Below are positions 23,380-30,998 of a stretch of 44,187 nucleotides of DNA, piece by piece. Below the pieces are notes generated by a model, which was not told the DNA's origin, searched no databases, and saw only the letters and a list, made by a program, of their open reading frames with translations. A program made the position numbers and the translations under genes. Origin of the DNA: Paracoccus sp. S-4012 (GTDB taxonomy: Bacteria > Pseudomonadota > Alphaproteobacteria > Rhodobacterales > Rhodobacteraceae); the NCBI RefSeq assembly GCF_009674885.1, contig NZ_WKKA01000020.1, positions 1 through 44,187 of the forward strand, in the 5' to 3' direction. How positions within the stretch are numbered: the first letter of the stretch is position 1; every line of letters starts with the position of its first letter.

Positions 23380-24948
23380 ATGGACAGGAAATCCCATGTG
23401 ATCATCGGGTCGGGGATCAACTCGCTCGTTGCGGCGGCGATGCTCGCGGTCAAGGGCGACCGGGTGACGGTTCTGGAGCGCGAGGCGACCCTCGGTGGTT
23501 GCATGCGGACCGAGGAGGCCACGCTCCCGGGATTCCGGCACGATGTGATGGCGACGACCTTTGTGCTGTTCCTGACCGGCCCGGCCTGGGCCGCGCTCGG
23601 CAAGGATCTGGAGCGGCACGGGCTGAAGCTCTGCCACGCCCGGCATCCCACGGCGGTTCTGCGCCCGGACGGCTCGTCGCTGGTGCTGGCCACCGACCGC
23701 GCGGCGAATATCGCCGCCTGGAACGCGCTGTCGCCGGGCGACGGCGACCGGCATGCGGAGGACGTCGGCCGCGTCGAGCGCGATGCGCCGTTCCTCTTCG
23801 GCCTTCTCGGCGGTGCGCTCTGGAGCCGCCAGACCGCGAAGCTGGTCGGCGGGCAGGCCTGGAAGCGCGGTCCCCGCGGGCTTGCCGAATGGTTCGGCCA
23901 TGCGCTGACGCCCGCGCGGGCCTGGCTCGAGACCGGCTACACCAGCCCGCTTGTGCAGGCGCTCTGGGCGCCCTGGGGCCTCCATGCGGGCCTGACGCCG
24001 GAGGCCCCGACCTCCGGCCAGATGGGCCGGGTGATCGCTTTCGCGCTCGAGGCCGCCGGAGCGCCGGTGGTGGAGGGCGGGGCCGGGCGGGCGGTGGAAG
24101 CCTTTGCCCGGCTGATCGAGGAGAAGGGCGGTTCGATCCGCACGAATGCCGATGTGGCGCGGATCGTCCATGCGGGCGGCCGCGTGACGGGGGTGGAACT
24201 CGCCGGCGGGGAGCACGTCGCGGCCACCTCGATCCTCGCCTCGGTGACGCCCGGCCAGCTCTACGGCCGCCTGCTCGCCGACGCCGATCTTCCCAGGGAG
24301 AAGGAGGCCACGCGCCGCTTCCAGCACGGCCGCGGCAACTTCCAGCTGCATTACGCGCTCGATCGGCCCCCCGAATGGCTGACGCCGGGCCTCGAGGACG
24401 TGGCGCTGATCCACCTGACCGACGGGATCGACGCGGTGTCGAAATCCGCCAACGAGGGCGAGCGGGGCATGCTGCCCGAGATGCCGACGATCTGCGTGGG
24501 CCAGCCGCACCGCCTCGATTCCTCCCGCTGCCCCGAGGGCAAGGCGGTCCTCTGGTTGCAGATCCCGGACGGACCCCGCGTGCTGAAGGGTGATGCGAAG
24601 GGCGAGATCGAGACCGATGGCGTCTGGACCGACGAGGTGCGCGAGCGTTTCGCCGACCGGATCGAGGCGATCCTCGCCCGCCATATCCGCGACTTCGCGT
24701 CGATCCGGCTGGCCCGCCGGGCCTATTCCCCCGCCGATCTCAAGGCGATGAACATGAACCTCGTCGGCGGCGACCCCTACGGCGGGGCCTGCGGGATCGA
24801 CCAGTTCTTCCTGTGGCGCCCCTTCAAGCATTCCCGCGGCGGCGAGACGCCGCTGAAGGGCCTGCTGCATATCGGCGCTTCGACCCATCCGGGACCCGGT
24901 CTGGGCGGCGGGTCGGGCTTTCTGGCGGCCAAGGCTCTGGGGGCCTGA
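23380..24948 (+). CDS. FAD-dependent oxidoreductase, phytoene desaturase-like (COG1233)
   Basis: 522 residues. The N-terminal FAD-binding motif is IIGSGINSLVAAAMLA (8-23) with the ribose-binding Glu at about 35 (VTVLERE), and the family's C-terminal signature GASTHPGPGLGGGSGFLAAKA ends the protein. This is the CrtI/PYROXD2-like amine-oxidase fold group, which oxidises hydrophobic or polyene-like molecules; the actual substrate is unknown. No carotenoid genes are nearby. It converges on a GntR regulator with 43 bp between them, and belongs by position with the importer operon beyond it. Confidence 0.82.
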   Translation: MDRKSHVIIGSGINSLVAAAMLAVKGDRVTVLEREATLGGCMRTEEATLPGFRHDVMATTFVLFLTGPAWAALGKDLERHGLKLCHARHPTAVLRPDGSSLVLATDRAANIAAWNALSPGDGDRHAEDVGRVERDAPFLFGLLGGALWSRQTAKLVGGQAWKRGPRGLAEWFGHALTPARAWLETGYTSPLVQALWAPWGLHAGLTPEAPTSGQMGRVIAFALEAAGAPVVEGGAGRAVEAFARLIEEKGGSIRTNADVARIVHAGGRVTGVELAGGEHVAATSILASVTPGQLYGRLLADADLPREKEATRRFQHGRGNFQLHYALDRPPEWLTPGLEDVALIHLTDGIDAVSKSANEGERGMLPEMPTICVGQPHRLDSSRCPEGKAVLWLQIPDGPRVLKGDAKGEIETDGVWTDEVRERFADRIEAILARHIRDFASIRLARRAYSPADLKAMNMNLVGGDPYGGACGIDQFFLWRPFKHSRGGETPLKGLLHIGASTHPGPGLGGGSGFLAAKALGA

Positions 24949-24991
24949 GGGGCCCACCTCCATGAGGCCATGAGGCTCCCTGATGCGCCGC

Positions 24992-25732
24992 TCAGGCGAG
25001 CGAAAGCTGGAAGCGGCGCCGCAGCCGGTTGCTGTGCCACCACCCGCTGCCGCTCTGGATCAGCCGGCCGTCGGCCTCGTAGATGTCGATCTGCTGGACC
25101 ACGACCGGTTGACCCGTGGGGACCCAGAGATGCCGGGCCATGAGCGCGCTCGTATGGCCCACGCGGATGTCTTCGACCGCGTGGCTGACCGGAATCCTGA
25201 GCTTGTGGCAGATCACCTCCACCATCGTGTGCTTCTCAAGGTCCGACACCTCGACCCGGTCGCCCACGTCGCCGCGCTGATAGTTCTCGACGAAGTAGAG
25301 GGGCAGAGCGCCCTGCGTCCGTACCGCGCGGAGCCGCCAGAGCGGCCCGGAACTGCCAAAGAGCGCCTGCATTGCTGGCGGCGGCGGGACCTTCCGCCAG
25401 CTCAGAACCTCGGTCTTCACGTCCTTGCCAATCTGGACCAGGTCATTGATCGATCGCAGCGCCCAGCCGCCCGAGCCCAGCCGGTCGGTGACGAAAGTGC
25501 CGCGGCCGGGGAACCGCTCGATCAGCCCCTCGTCGCTCAGGATGCGGAGCGCGTGCCTGACGGTGATCCGGCTCAGCCCGCTCGACTCGCTGAGCTTCGC
25601 CTCGGTGGGGAGGCGCTCGCCGGGGAGGGAGGCGCCGGTCTGGATCTGTTGGCGCAGCTTGTCCGCGAGCTGCGCATAGAGCGGCGGCTCGTCTGGCCCG
25701 GAAGCGGCGGCGGGGAGAGGCTGGTCTGTCAT
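24992..25732 (-). CDS. GntR-family regulator (HutC/UTRA type)
   Basis: 246 residues: winged helix (LPTEAKLSESSGLSRITVRHAL, LIERFPGRGTFV) and a UTRA ligand domain of the chorismate-lyase fold. I placed the start at ATG 25732 because GGGGAGGAACGCACG precedes it; a frame from 25777 adds 15 residues. It is divergent from the SRPBCC-ABC operon, so it probably represses both directions until a small ligand, likely the transported compound or a product, binds. Confidence 0.9.
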   Translation of the reverse strand: MTDQPLPAAASGPDEPPLYAQLADKLRQQIQTGASLPGERLPTEAKLSESSGLSRITVRHALRILSDEGLIERFPGRGTFVTDRLGSGGWALRSINDLVQIGKDVKTEVLSWRKVPPPPAMQALFGSSGPLWRLRAVRTQGALPLYFVENYQRGDVGDRVEVSDLEKHTMVEVICHKLRIPVSHAVEDIRVGHTSALMARHLWVPTGQPVVVQQIDIYEADGRLIQSGSGWWHSNRLRRRFQLSLA

Positions 25733-25758
25733 CGTGCGTTCCTCCCCGCCGTTCACCG

Positions 25759-25787
25759 TTGACACGATCTTTGTCATAACATATTAG
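25759..25787 (+). promoter_or_regulatory. Promoter candidate for the SRPBCC-ABC operon
   Basis: TTGACA at 25759-25764 and TATTAG at 25782-25787 are 17 bp apart, 44 bases before the ATG. The AT-rich stretch CATAACATATTA within it is a natural place for the GntR operator. Confidence 0.5.
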
Positions 25788-25831
25788 GCAATCCTCATTA
25801 CCAGAAAAGATCCGACTCAGGAAGGTGCTTG

Positions 25832-26260
25832 ATGCAGGACCACCATTGCCACAGCAGCAGCATCATCGTGAATCGTCCGGCCGAGACTGCCTTCGCCATC
25901 ATGTCGGATGGCATCCGTCAGGGCACCTGGGCCTGGGGCAGCGCAAACCGCACCGAAGAATCGCCGGGCCTGTTTGTCGGCACCTCGACCTTCACCGGCA
26001 AGAAGACCTGGGTCCGCCTGCATCCGGACCCCGAGCGGTTTCAGGTCGACTACGAGGTCGGTGGCTCGCCCGAGGCCATGCAGTTCCGCAACATGTCGCG
26101 GGTCATTCCCGGCGATCTGCTCAAGATCGGCGCCGACAAGTGTGTGGTCACATTGCTGACCTGGCGGCTGGCCACCCAGAGCGACGCTGAATGGGAGCAG
26201 ATGGGGTGCATCCACGAGGCCGAGATGTTCCTGATCCGCGGACTTCTGGAGCGGGAGTAA
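25832..26260 (+). CDS. SRPBCC-fold (START-like) protein
   Basis: 142 residues with the SRPBCC layout: IIVNRPAETAFAIMSD at the start, a central beta sheet (FQVDYEVGGSPEAMQFRNMSRV) and a long C-terminal helix (HEAEMFLIRGLLERE). Such proteins bind hydrophobic ligands or act as cyclases. CAGGAAGG precedes ATG 25832. First gene of the operon with the ABC importer, 28 bp ahead, so it may bind the imported compound. Confidence 0.72.
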   Translation: MQDHHCHSSSIIVNRPAETAFAIMSDGIRQGTWAWGSANRTEESPGLFVGTSTFTGKKTWVRLHPDPERFQVDYEVGGSPEAMQFRNMSRVIPGDLLKIGADKCVVTLLTWRLATQSDAEWEQMGCIHEAEMFLIRGLLERE

Positions 26261-26288
26261 TCGGGTGCATCACGGGGAGGCGCTCGAA

Positions 26289-27080
26289 ATGATCTCCGGG
26301 GCACGGATCGACCTGGTCGATGTCGGCATCACCCTGGGTGGCAACAGGATCGTGGAAGGCGTCGACCTGGAGATCGGGGCGGGGGAGTTTGTTTGCCTGC
26401 TCGGGCCGAGCGGGTGCGGCAAGTCCACGTTGCTGAACGCCATCGCCGGGTTTCTTCCGGTCCAGGGCCGCTTGAGTGTGGACGGGCGGCCCGTGAGTGG
26501 GCCAGGAACCGATCGCGGGGTCGTGTTTCAGAGCTCCGACGTCCTGTTCCCCTGGCTGACCGCGCAGGAAAACGTGGAGTACGGACCGCGATGCCTAGGC
26601 GTTCCGGCCAAGGAGCGCGCATCCCGGGCAATCGAATTCCTTCAACTCGTCGGACTCGGCGGCGCCACTGGCAAGTTCCCCAGAGAACTGTCCGGGGGCA
26701 TGCGGCAGCGGCTTCAACTCGCCCGAGTGCTGATCAACAATCCATCCGTGGTGCTGATGGACGAGCCGTTCGGGGCCCTGGACGCTCAGACGCGCGATGT
26801 CATGCAGCGCGAACTCGATCGTATCTGGCGCAAGACCGGGCAGACCATCATCTTCGTCACCCACGACATTTCCGAGGCAATCCTGCTGGCCGACCGGGTT
26901 GTCACCATGACGACGGGCCCGGCAGCGCGCCTGAAATCCATCCATGCGGTCGACCTGCCACGTCCGCGGAATCCCGACACGCCGGAAGCCGTCCGGCTGC
27001 ACGCGCTGCTGCGCGATGAGATCGGAGAGGAAGTGAGCAAGGTGCTGCGGATGCAGGGCCTGGAGGGAGAGGAAGGATGA
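26289..27080 (+). CDS. ABC importer ATPase (nitrate/sulfonate/taurine type)
   Basis: 263 residues. Walker A GPSGCGKST (39-47), Q-loop VVFQSSDVLFPWLT, signature LSGGMRQRLQLAR, Walker B VVLMDEPFGALD and switch FVTHDISEA are all intact, and the pattern is that of SsuB/TauB/ThiZ. GGGGAGG 9 bases before ATG 26289 sets the start. It overlaps the permease gene by 4 bp. Confidence 0.92.
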   Translation: MISGARIDLVDVGITLGGNRIVEGVDLEIGAGEFVCLLGPSGCGKSTLLNAIAGFLPVQGRLSVDGRPVSGPGTDRGVVFQSSDVLFPWLTAQENVEYGPRCLGVPAKERASRAIEFLQLVGLGGATGKFPRELSGGMRQRLQLARVLINNPSVVLMDEPFGALDAQTRDVMQRELDRIWRKTGQTIIFVTHDISEAILLADRVVTMTTGPAARLKSIHAVDLPRPRNPDTPEAVRLHALLRDEIGEEVSKVLRMQGLEGEEG

Positions 27081-27856
27081 TTGGGCAACGCGAGGGGGGC
27101 AGATCCTCGGGATGGACCAGGCTGGCGCCATTCGTGTCGGTTGCCGCTGGTCTCCTGGTCTGGGAGCTTGCCAGCCGCCAGGTCCTGCCGCTGTTTCTGC
27201 CCTCGCCCGGCGCCACGCTGGCGGCCGCGGTCGAACTCTGGAACGACGGGACGCTCCTGTCGTCGGTCCTCGCATCGCTGAGCCGCATCGCGATCGGCTG
27301 GGGGCTGGGGGTGGTGCTCGGGGTTCCGATCGGCATCTTGATGGGAACCTTCCCGGCGGTTCGCCGGCTGCTCGACCCCTACATCGACTTCTTCCGCTTC
27401 ATCCCGCCGATCGCGTTCGTGACGCTCGCCATCATCTGGCTCGGTCCGGGTGAGGCGTCGAAGATCGGGCTGATCTTCTACGCGACCATATTCGTGATCA
27501 TCGTTTCCATGATCTCGGGCGTGCAGGCAGTGAACCCTGACCGGCTGCGCGCGGCAGCCACGCTCGGGGCGGGACGGATGCGGACGCTGCTGACCGTCAT
27601 CGTTCCCTCGAGCGTTCCTGCCATGCTGACCGGATCGCGGATCGCGATGGGGAACTCGTTCCTGACGGTCGTCTCCGCCGAGATCGTGGCTGCGCAGGAA
27701 GGCGTGGGCGCCCTGATCTGGACTGCCCGCAACTACGGCCGGACGGAATGGGTCTTTGTCGGACTCATTCTGCTCGGGGTGCTCGGCTTCCTGTGCGACC
27801 GCCTGTTGCGCTGGGCCGCTCATTCTCTGTTCCGGCGGTACGACGTGAAGACGTGA
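27077..27856 (+). CDS. ABC importer permease
   Basis: 259 residues, about six membrane helices, with the EAA-like loop (NPDRLRAAATLGAGRMRTLL) that contacts the ATPase. SsuC/TauC/ThiX-like. ATGA overlap with the ATPase gene; 35 bp before the binding protein gene. Confidence 0.92.
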   Translation: MIGQREGGRSSGWTRLAPFVSVAAGLLVWELASRQVLPLFLPSPGATLAAAVELWNDGTLLSSVLASLSRIAIGWGLGVVLGVPIGILMGTFPAVRRLLDPYIDFFRFIPPIAFVTLAIIWLGPGEASKIGLIFYATIFVIIVSMISGVQAVNPDRLRAAATLGAGRMRTLLTVIVPSSVPAMLTGSRIAMGNSFLTVVSAEIVAAQEGVGALIWTARNYGRTEWVFVGLILLGVLGFLCDRLLRWAAHSLFRRYDVKT

Positions 27857-27891
27857 CGTCTACTTGAACAAGGCAACGGGAGGGAAGAAAG

Positions 27892-28824
27892 ATGACTTTC
27901 AGTTTCACTGTACCCCAGGCGGTCGCAGCCTCGGCTGCACTCGTCCTGACGGGATTCTCGGCACAGGCGCAGACGGTCCAGATCGGCGTCGGGATCGACC
28001 CGACATTTGTCGCGTTCTTCGTCGCCGAGGAGAACGGCCTGTTCGAGCAGCACGGCATCGACGTGGATCTCGTGACCTTCGGCCCGGGCGGAGCGATGGT
28101 CGATGGCATGATGGCCGGCCAGGCGCACATGACGGCATCGACGGAAACCACCCATCTCGTAAGAATGCCGCATTCCGACATACGTCCGTTGGGGCTGGTC
28201 GGAGAGTCCGGTGACAACCTCAAACTCGTTGCCGACGGTGACCTCTCGGAGCCGGGCGAGATCCGCAAGCTCGGGGTGGTCCCTGGTGGCGTGTTCGAAT
28301 ACCTCACCGACATCTCGATCGACAAGCTGGGCATCGACAGATCGACCCTCGAGCTGGTCCGGGCCGGTCCGCCCGAGCTGCCGGCGCTGCTTGCGCGGGG
28401 AGACATCGAGGCGTTCTGGCTGTTCGAGCCCTTTCCCACTCGGGTGGTGGCCGAACAGCAAGGCCAGATCTTCGCACACAGCAAGGACGTCGGTTACACC
28501 TACGCTTTCTGGGTGTCTGCCAGCGGGCCCTGGCTGGAAGCCAACCGCGACAGTGCTCACCGGGTGATGGCTGCGCTAGCGGACGCTTGCGCGGTGGTTA
28601 CCAGCCAGCCCGAGGTCGCGGCCGAGGCGGTGCAGAAGCAGGTGAAGATTCCCGTCGATCAGACGCTCGACTTCCTCCGGGAAACCGAATGCATCGTTCG
28701 TGATTTCACCGACGAGGATCTTGCGGCCTATGACTCGATCGCGACGTTCCTGACAGATCGGGGCTTCGTCAAGGAGCAGATCGATTTCCGCCCTGCGATG
28801 CAGGTCGGGTTTCTGAGCGAGTGA
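27892..28824 (+). CDS. Periplasmic substrate-binding protein (NMT1/SsuA-like)
   Basis: 310 residues with a Sec signal cleaved after AQA at about residue 26. The mature start VQIGVGIDPTFVAFFVAEENG and FGPGGAMVDGMMAGQAHM follow the NMT1/THI5-SsuA pattern, which covers sulfonates, taurine, nitrate and pyrimidine precursors of thiamine. The ligand cannot be assigned. Completes the importer and is followed by a perfect hairpin. Confidence 0.9.
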   Translation: MTFSFTVPQAVAASAALVLTGFSAQAQTVQIGVGIDPTFVAFFVAEENGLFEQHGIDVDLVTFGPGGAMVDGMMAGQAHMTASTETTHLVRMPHSDIRPLGLVGESGDNLKLVADGDLSEPGEIRKLGVVPGGVFEYLTDISIDKLGIDRSTLELVRAGPPELPALLARGDIEAFWLFEPFPTRVVAEQQGQIFAHSKDVGYTYAFWVSASGPWLEANRDSAHRVMAALADACAVVTSQPEVAAEAVQKQVKIPVDQTLDFLRETECIVRDFTDEDLAAYDSIATFLTDRGFVKEQIDFRPAMQVGFLSE

Positions 28825-28844
28825 CAAGATCAGGCTGGAAAAGC

Positions 28845-28874
28845 GGCACCGAGGCTCGCCAGGGCCTCGGTGCC
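28845..28874 (+). terminator. Terminator hairpin of the ABC operon
   Basis: GGCACCGAGGC-(8)-GCCTCGGTGCC is a perfect 11-bp stem 20 bases after the stop. No U tract follows. Confidence 0.75.
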
Positions 28875-28878
28875 AACT

Positions 28879-28967
28879 GGCTCGCTGAAGACGTTCGGCG
28901 ACCCACAGCCTGATCAGAGACTGCCGCGTGACGCCCAGTTCCTGGCCTGGCAGTCAGGGCTGGTGAC
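28879..28967 (-). pseudogene. brnA: brnA 3' remnant (third copy)
   Basis: About 90 bp align with the 3' end of the two brnA genes (GAAGACGTTCGGC, then CAGAGACTGCCG and CAGTTCC) with substitutions and at least one indel, and then diverge. No start or N-terminal half is left. It shows that brnA ends recur at junctions of plasmid segments. Confidence 0.75.
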
Positions 28968-29038
28968 TGGGCGGGGGATCAAGCGGGATGAGATCATCGT
29001 CCCGAGGGGGATCCTCGGGGCGATGATCTTTGCGGCCG

Positions 29039-30253
29039 TCACGCGCCGGGCCCGTCCGATGTGCCATGAAGAAAGAAGCGCACCATTGCGGCCGAGGCAT
29101 CCGGTCCGCGGGGATCGGTGTAAGAGCCGCTCGCGTGCCCACCGGACCAGGCGTGCGGTGCGCCCTCGATCATCCAGCCCTCGAGACCGTGCGTGCCGTC
29201 GTCACGTTTCAGGATGAGGCGCGTGTAACCCCGGCGCTCACCCGACGCTCCCGTCTTTGATCGTGTGGCCTGTCTCGCGCTTCCGCCCTTGCCGGCGATG
29301 ATCCGTTCGCCATTGGACGGGTGGACGGTCGTGTCGGCGCTGCCGTGGAACACGATCACCCTCGGTCCCGACTCGGGCCCAAGGCCCGGTATTCTGAAGG
29401 GCGGTGGTTCGATCCCGGCTTGCCCCCGCATCGCAGCAAAGGCCGACATGGCGTCGTTCGCCGACGCGTAAGCCAGGCCTGAGTGGACGCCGATTGCCCC
29501 GTAGAGCTCCGGGTAGGTCTCGCCCATGATCACCGCCATGGCGCCGCCCGCGGAAAGGCCCGCAACGAAGACCCGGTCTGCGGGGATCAGGTACTCGTCG
29601 CGGAGGTTCTCCGTCAGCCCAGCGATGATCGCAGGCTCTCCTGCATCGCGCATCTGGTCACCCGGTCGGAACCAGTTCCAGCAGGACATGGTATTGTCGC
29701 CGCCGGTCTGCGCCGGATAGACGACGAGCAGCCGGTGCTCTTCGGCAAGGGCGTTCATCCCGGTGCCGGCGGCGAAGTCTTCCGGGCTCTGCGTGCAACC
29801 GTGCAGCATGACGATCAAACCTTGCAGGCCGCCATCAGAGGTTGAGGGAACATAGAGCCGGTAGCGGCGCGCACCGGCCGCGCAGGAGTAGCGCTGATCG
29901 AGGAACCGGGAACCTTGGGGCAATGGCAGCTCGGGAGCGTGTTTCGGATGGCCCAGCCCCGGCAGTCCGTCAAGCTTCAGACCGCCCGCTTGCAGGGTCC
30001 GGACGACCTCGCCCAGCGGCTTGCGCAGCCGACTTCCCCTGGAGGGATGACGATCCATGTGATCCAGGGCGGGCACGGGCACCTGTTTCGGCCCGACGGT
30101 CGCGGGTGGCTCGCCCGAAGCACCATTGCCAGTCGGCGTTGTCAGGCCCCCGAGCGCCAGTGCGTTCTGAACGATGGCGGTCACGGCGGCCGGATCGCCG
30201 GACCGCAAGGCGCTCGCCGCGCGAAGGATCTCCGCGACAGGGTCAGGGTTCAT
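29039..30253 (-). CDS. PHB depolymerase-family esterase
   Basis: 404 residues, alpha/beta-hydrolase. Oxyanion-hole segment MLHGCTQSPEDFA near 149-161, nucleophile elbow GLSAGG with Ser234, WNWFRP after the second strand, acid and His expected in FHGSADTTVHP and GAPHAWSGG. This is the esterase PHB depolymerase family (PF10503). No signal peptide is visible; the N-terminal 110 residues are linker-like, so it may act on intracellular granules or leave by another route. It is the second gene of a minus-strand pair with a ribbon-helix-helix regulator. Confidence 0.86.
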   Translation of the reverse strand: MNPDPVAEILRAASALRSGDPAAVTAIVQNALALGGLTTPTGNGASGEPPATVGPKQVPVPALDHMDRHPSRGSRLRKPLGEVVRTLQAGGLKLDGLPGLGHPKHAPELPLPQGSRFLDQRYSCAAGARRYRLYVPSTSDGGLQGLIVMLHGCTQSPEDFAAGTGMNALAEEHRLLVVYPAQTGGDNTMSCWNWFRPGDQMRDAGEPAIIAGLTENLRDEYLIPADRVFVAGLSAGGAMAVIMGETYPELYGAIGVHSGLAYASANDAMSAFAAMRGQAGIEPPPFRIPGLGPESGPRVIVFHGSADTTVHPSNGERIIAGKGGSARQATRSKTGASGERRGYTRLILKRDDGTHGLEGWMIEGAPHAWSGGHASGSYTDPRGPDASAAMVRFFLHGTSDGPGA

Positions 30254-30282
30254 GGTCTTTGCCTTTCGTGCCGCTCAGGCGG

Positions 30283-30702
30283 CTATTTGGTTCTCGTGGC
30301 CAGGGCGGCCTTGACTTCACGGCTCGCCTGCAGCGCTCCGAGCACCGTCAGGGAGCCGATCGTCTGAAGCGCAAGTTCCGGCGAGACATCGGAGCTGATG
30401 CGGATGAGGCCGACCACCTTGACGTGAAGCATCTCCCCGGCGTCACGGGCGGCCTCCAGTTCGGCCGCTCCAAGCTCCAGCAGACCAACTTCGAACCTCT
30501 GTCGGTCGATCGAGCGCGATACCTCCTCGGACTGGCTGCGCAACTGGTTGCGGATCGCCGTCCGGATGAAGTCGGACCGGTTCGAGAAGAAGCCCTCATG
30601 AACCAGCAGATCAATGCGCCCGAGATCGACGTAGCCGAGATTGATGGTGATCTTCTCGGTCTCGGGAACTCGCTCCCGCAGCTGCACCACTTTGCTGGTC
30701 AT
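30283..30702 (-). CDS. Ribbon-helix-helix (CopG-type) regulator
   Basis: 139 residues: an N-terminal RHH domain (EKITINLGYVDLGRIDLL, NRSDFIRTAIRNQL) and a C-terminal extension that probably oligomerises or senses. ATG 30702 is set by GGAGTGACC; the 11-mer GAGTGACCATG is present twice in tandem there, creating two possible starts in the same neighbourhood. It precedes the esterase by 29 bp and likely controls it; homologues accompany PHB depolymerase genes in Rhodobacterales (from memory, unchecked). Confidence 0.75.
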   Translation of the reverse strand: MTSKVVQLRERVPETEKITINLGYVDLGRIDLLVHEGFFSNRSDFIRTAIRNQLRSQSEEVSRSIDRQRFEVGLLELGAAELEAARDAGEMLHVKVVGLIRISSDVSPELALQTIGSLTVLGALQASREVKAALATRTK

Positions 30703-30998
30703 GGTCACTCCATGGTCACTCCAGATCAGGCCATCCCTGTGGATGGTATATGGATGTCCGGCAGCGTTCTGCAAGAGGTGGATGTGTGTGTACCCCCGCC
30801 GGGAGGCCCCCGAGGTCTGCGACAGGTCTGCGGCCGCTGGCTTCAGCCGTCGCGCGCTCGAGCGCCATCGCCAAGGACATCCGGCCTCTGCCGATGCGGC
30901 TGCCGGGAGCGTGCCACATGTCAGGGGTGAGCAAGGTAGAGCGCAGGGCTGAACCCGGTTGCGCATTGGGGGGTTGTGCAGGCTGAGCAGGATGAGCG

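Noticed and set aside
23179..24963. Long minus-strand open frame (594 codons)
   Set aside because: Antisense shadow of the FAD oxidoreductase gene; only its last few codons (H-NS scrap) look real.
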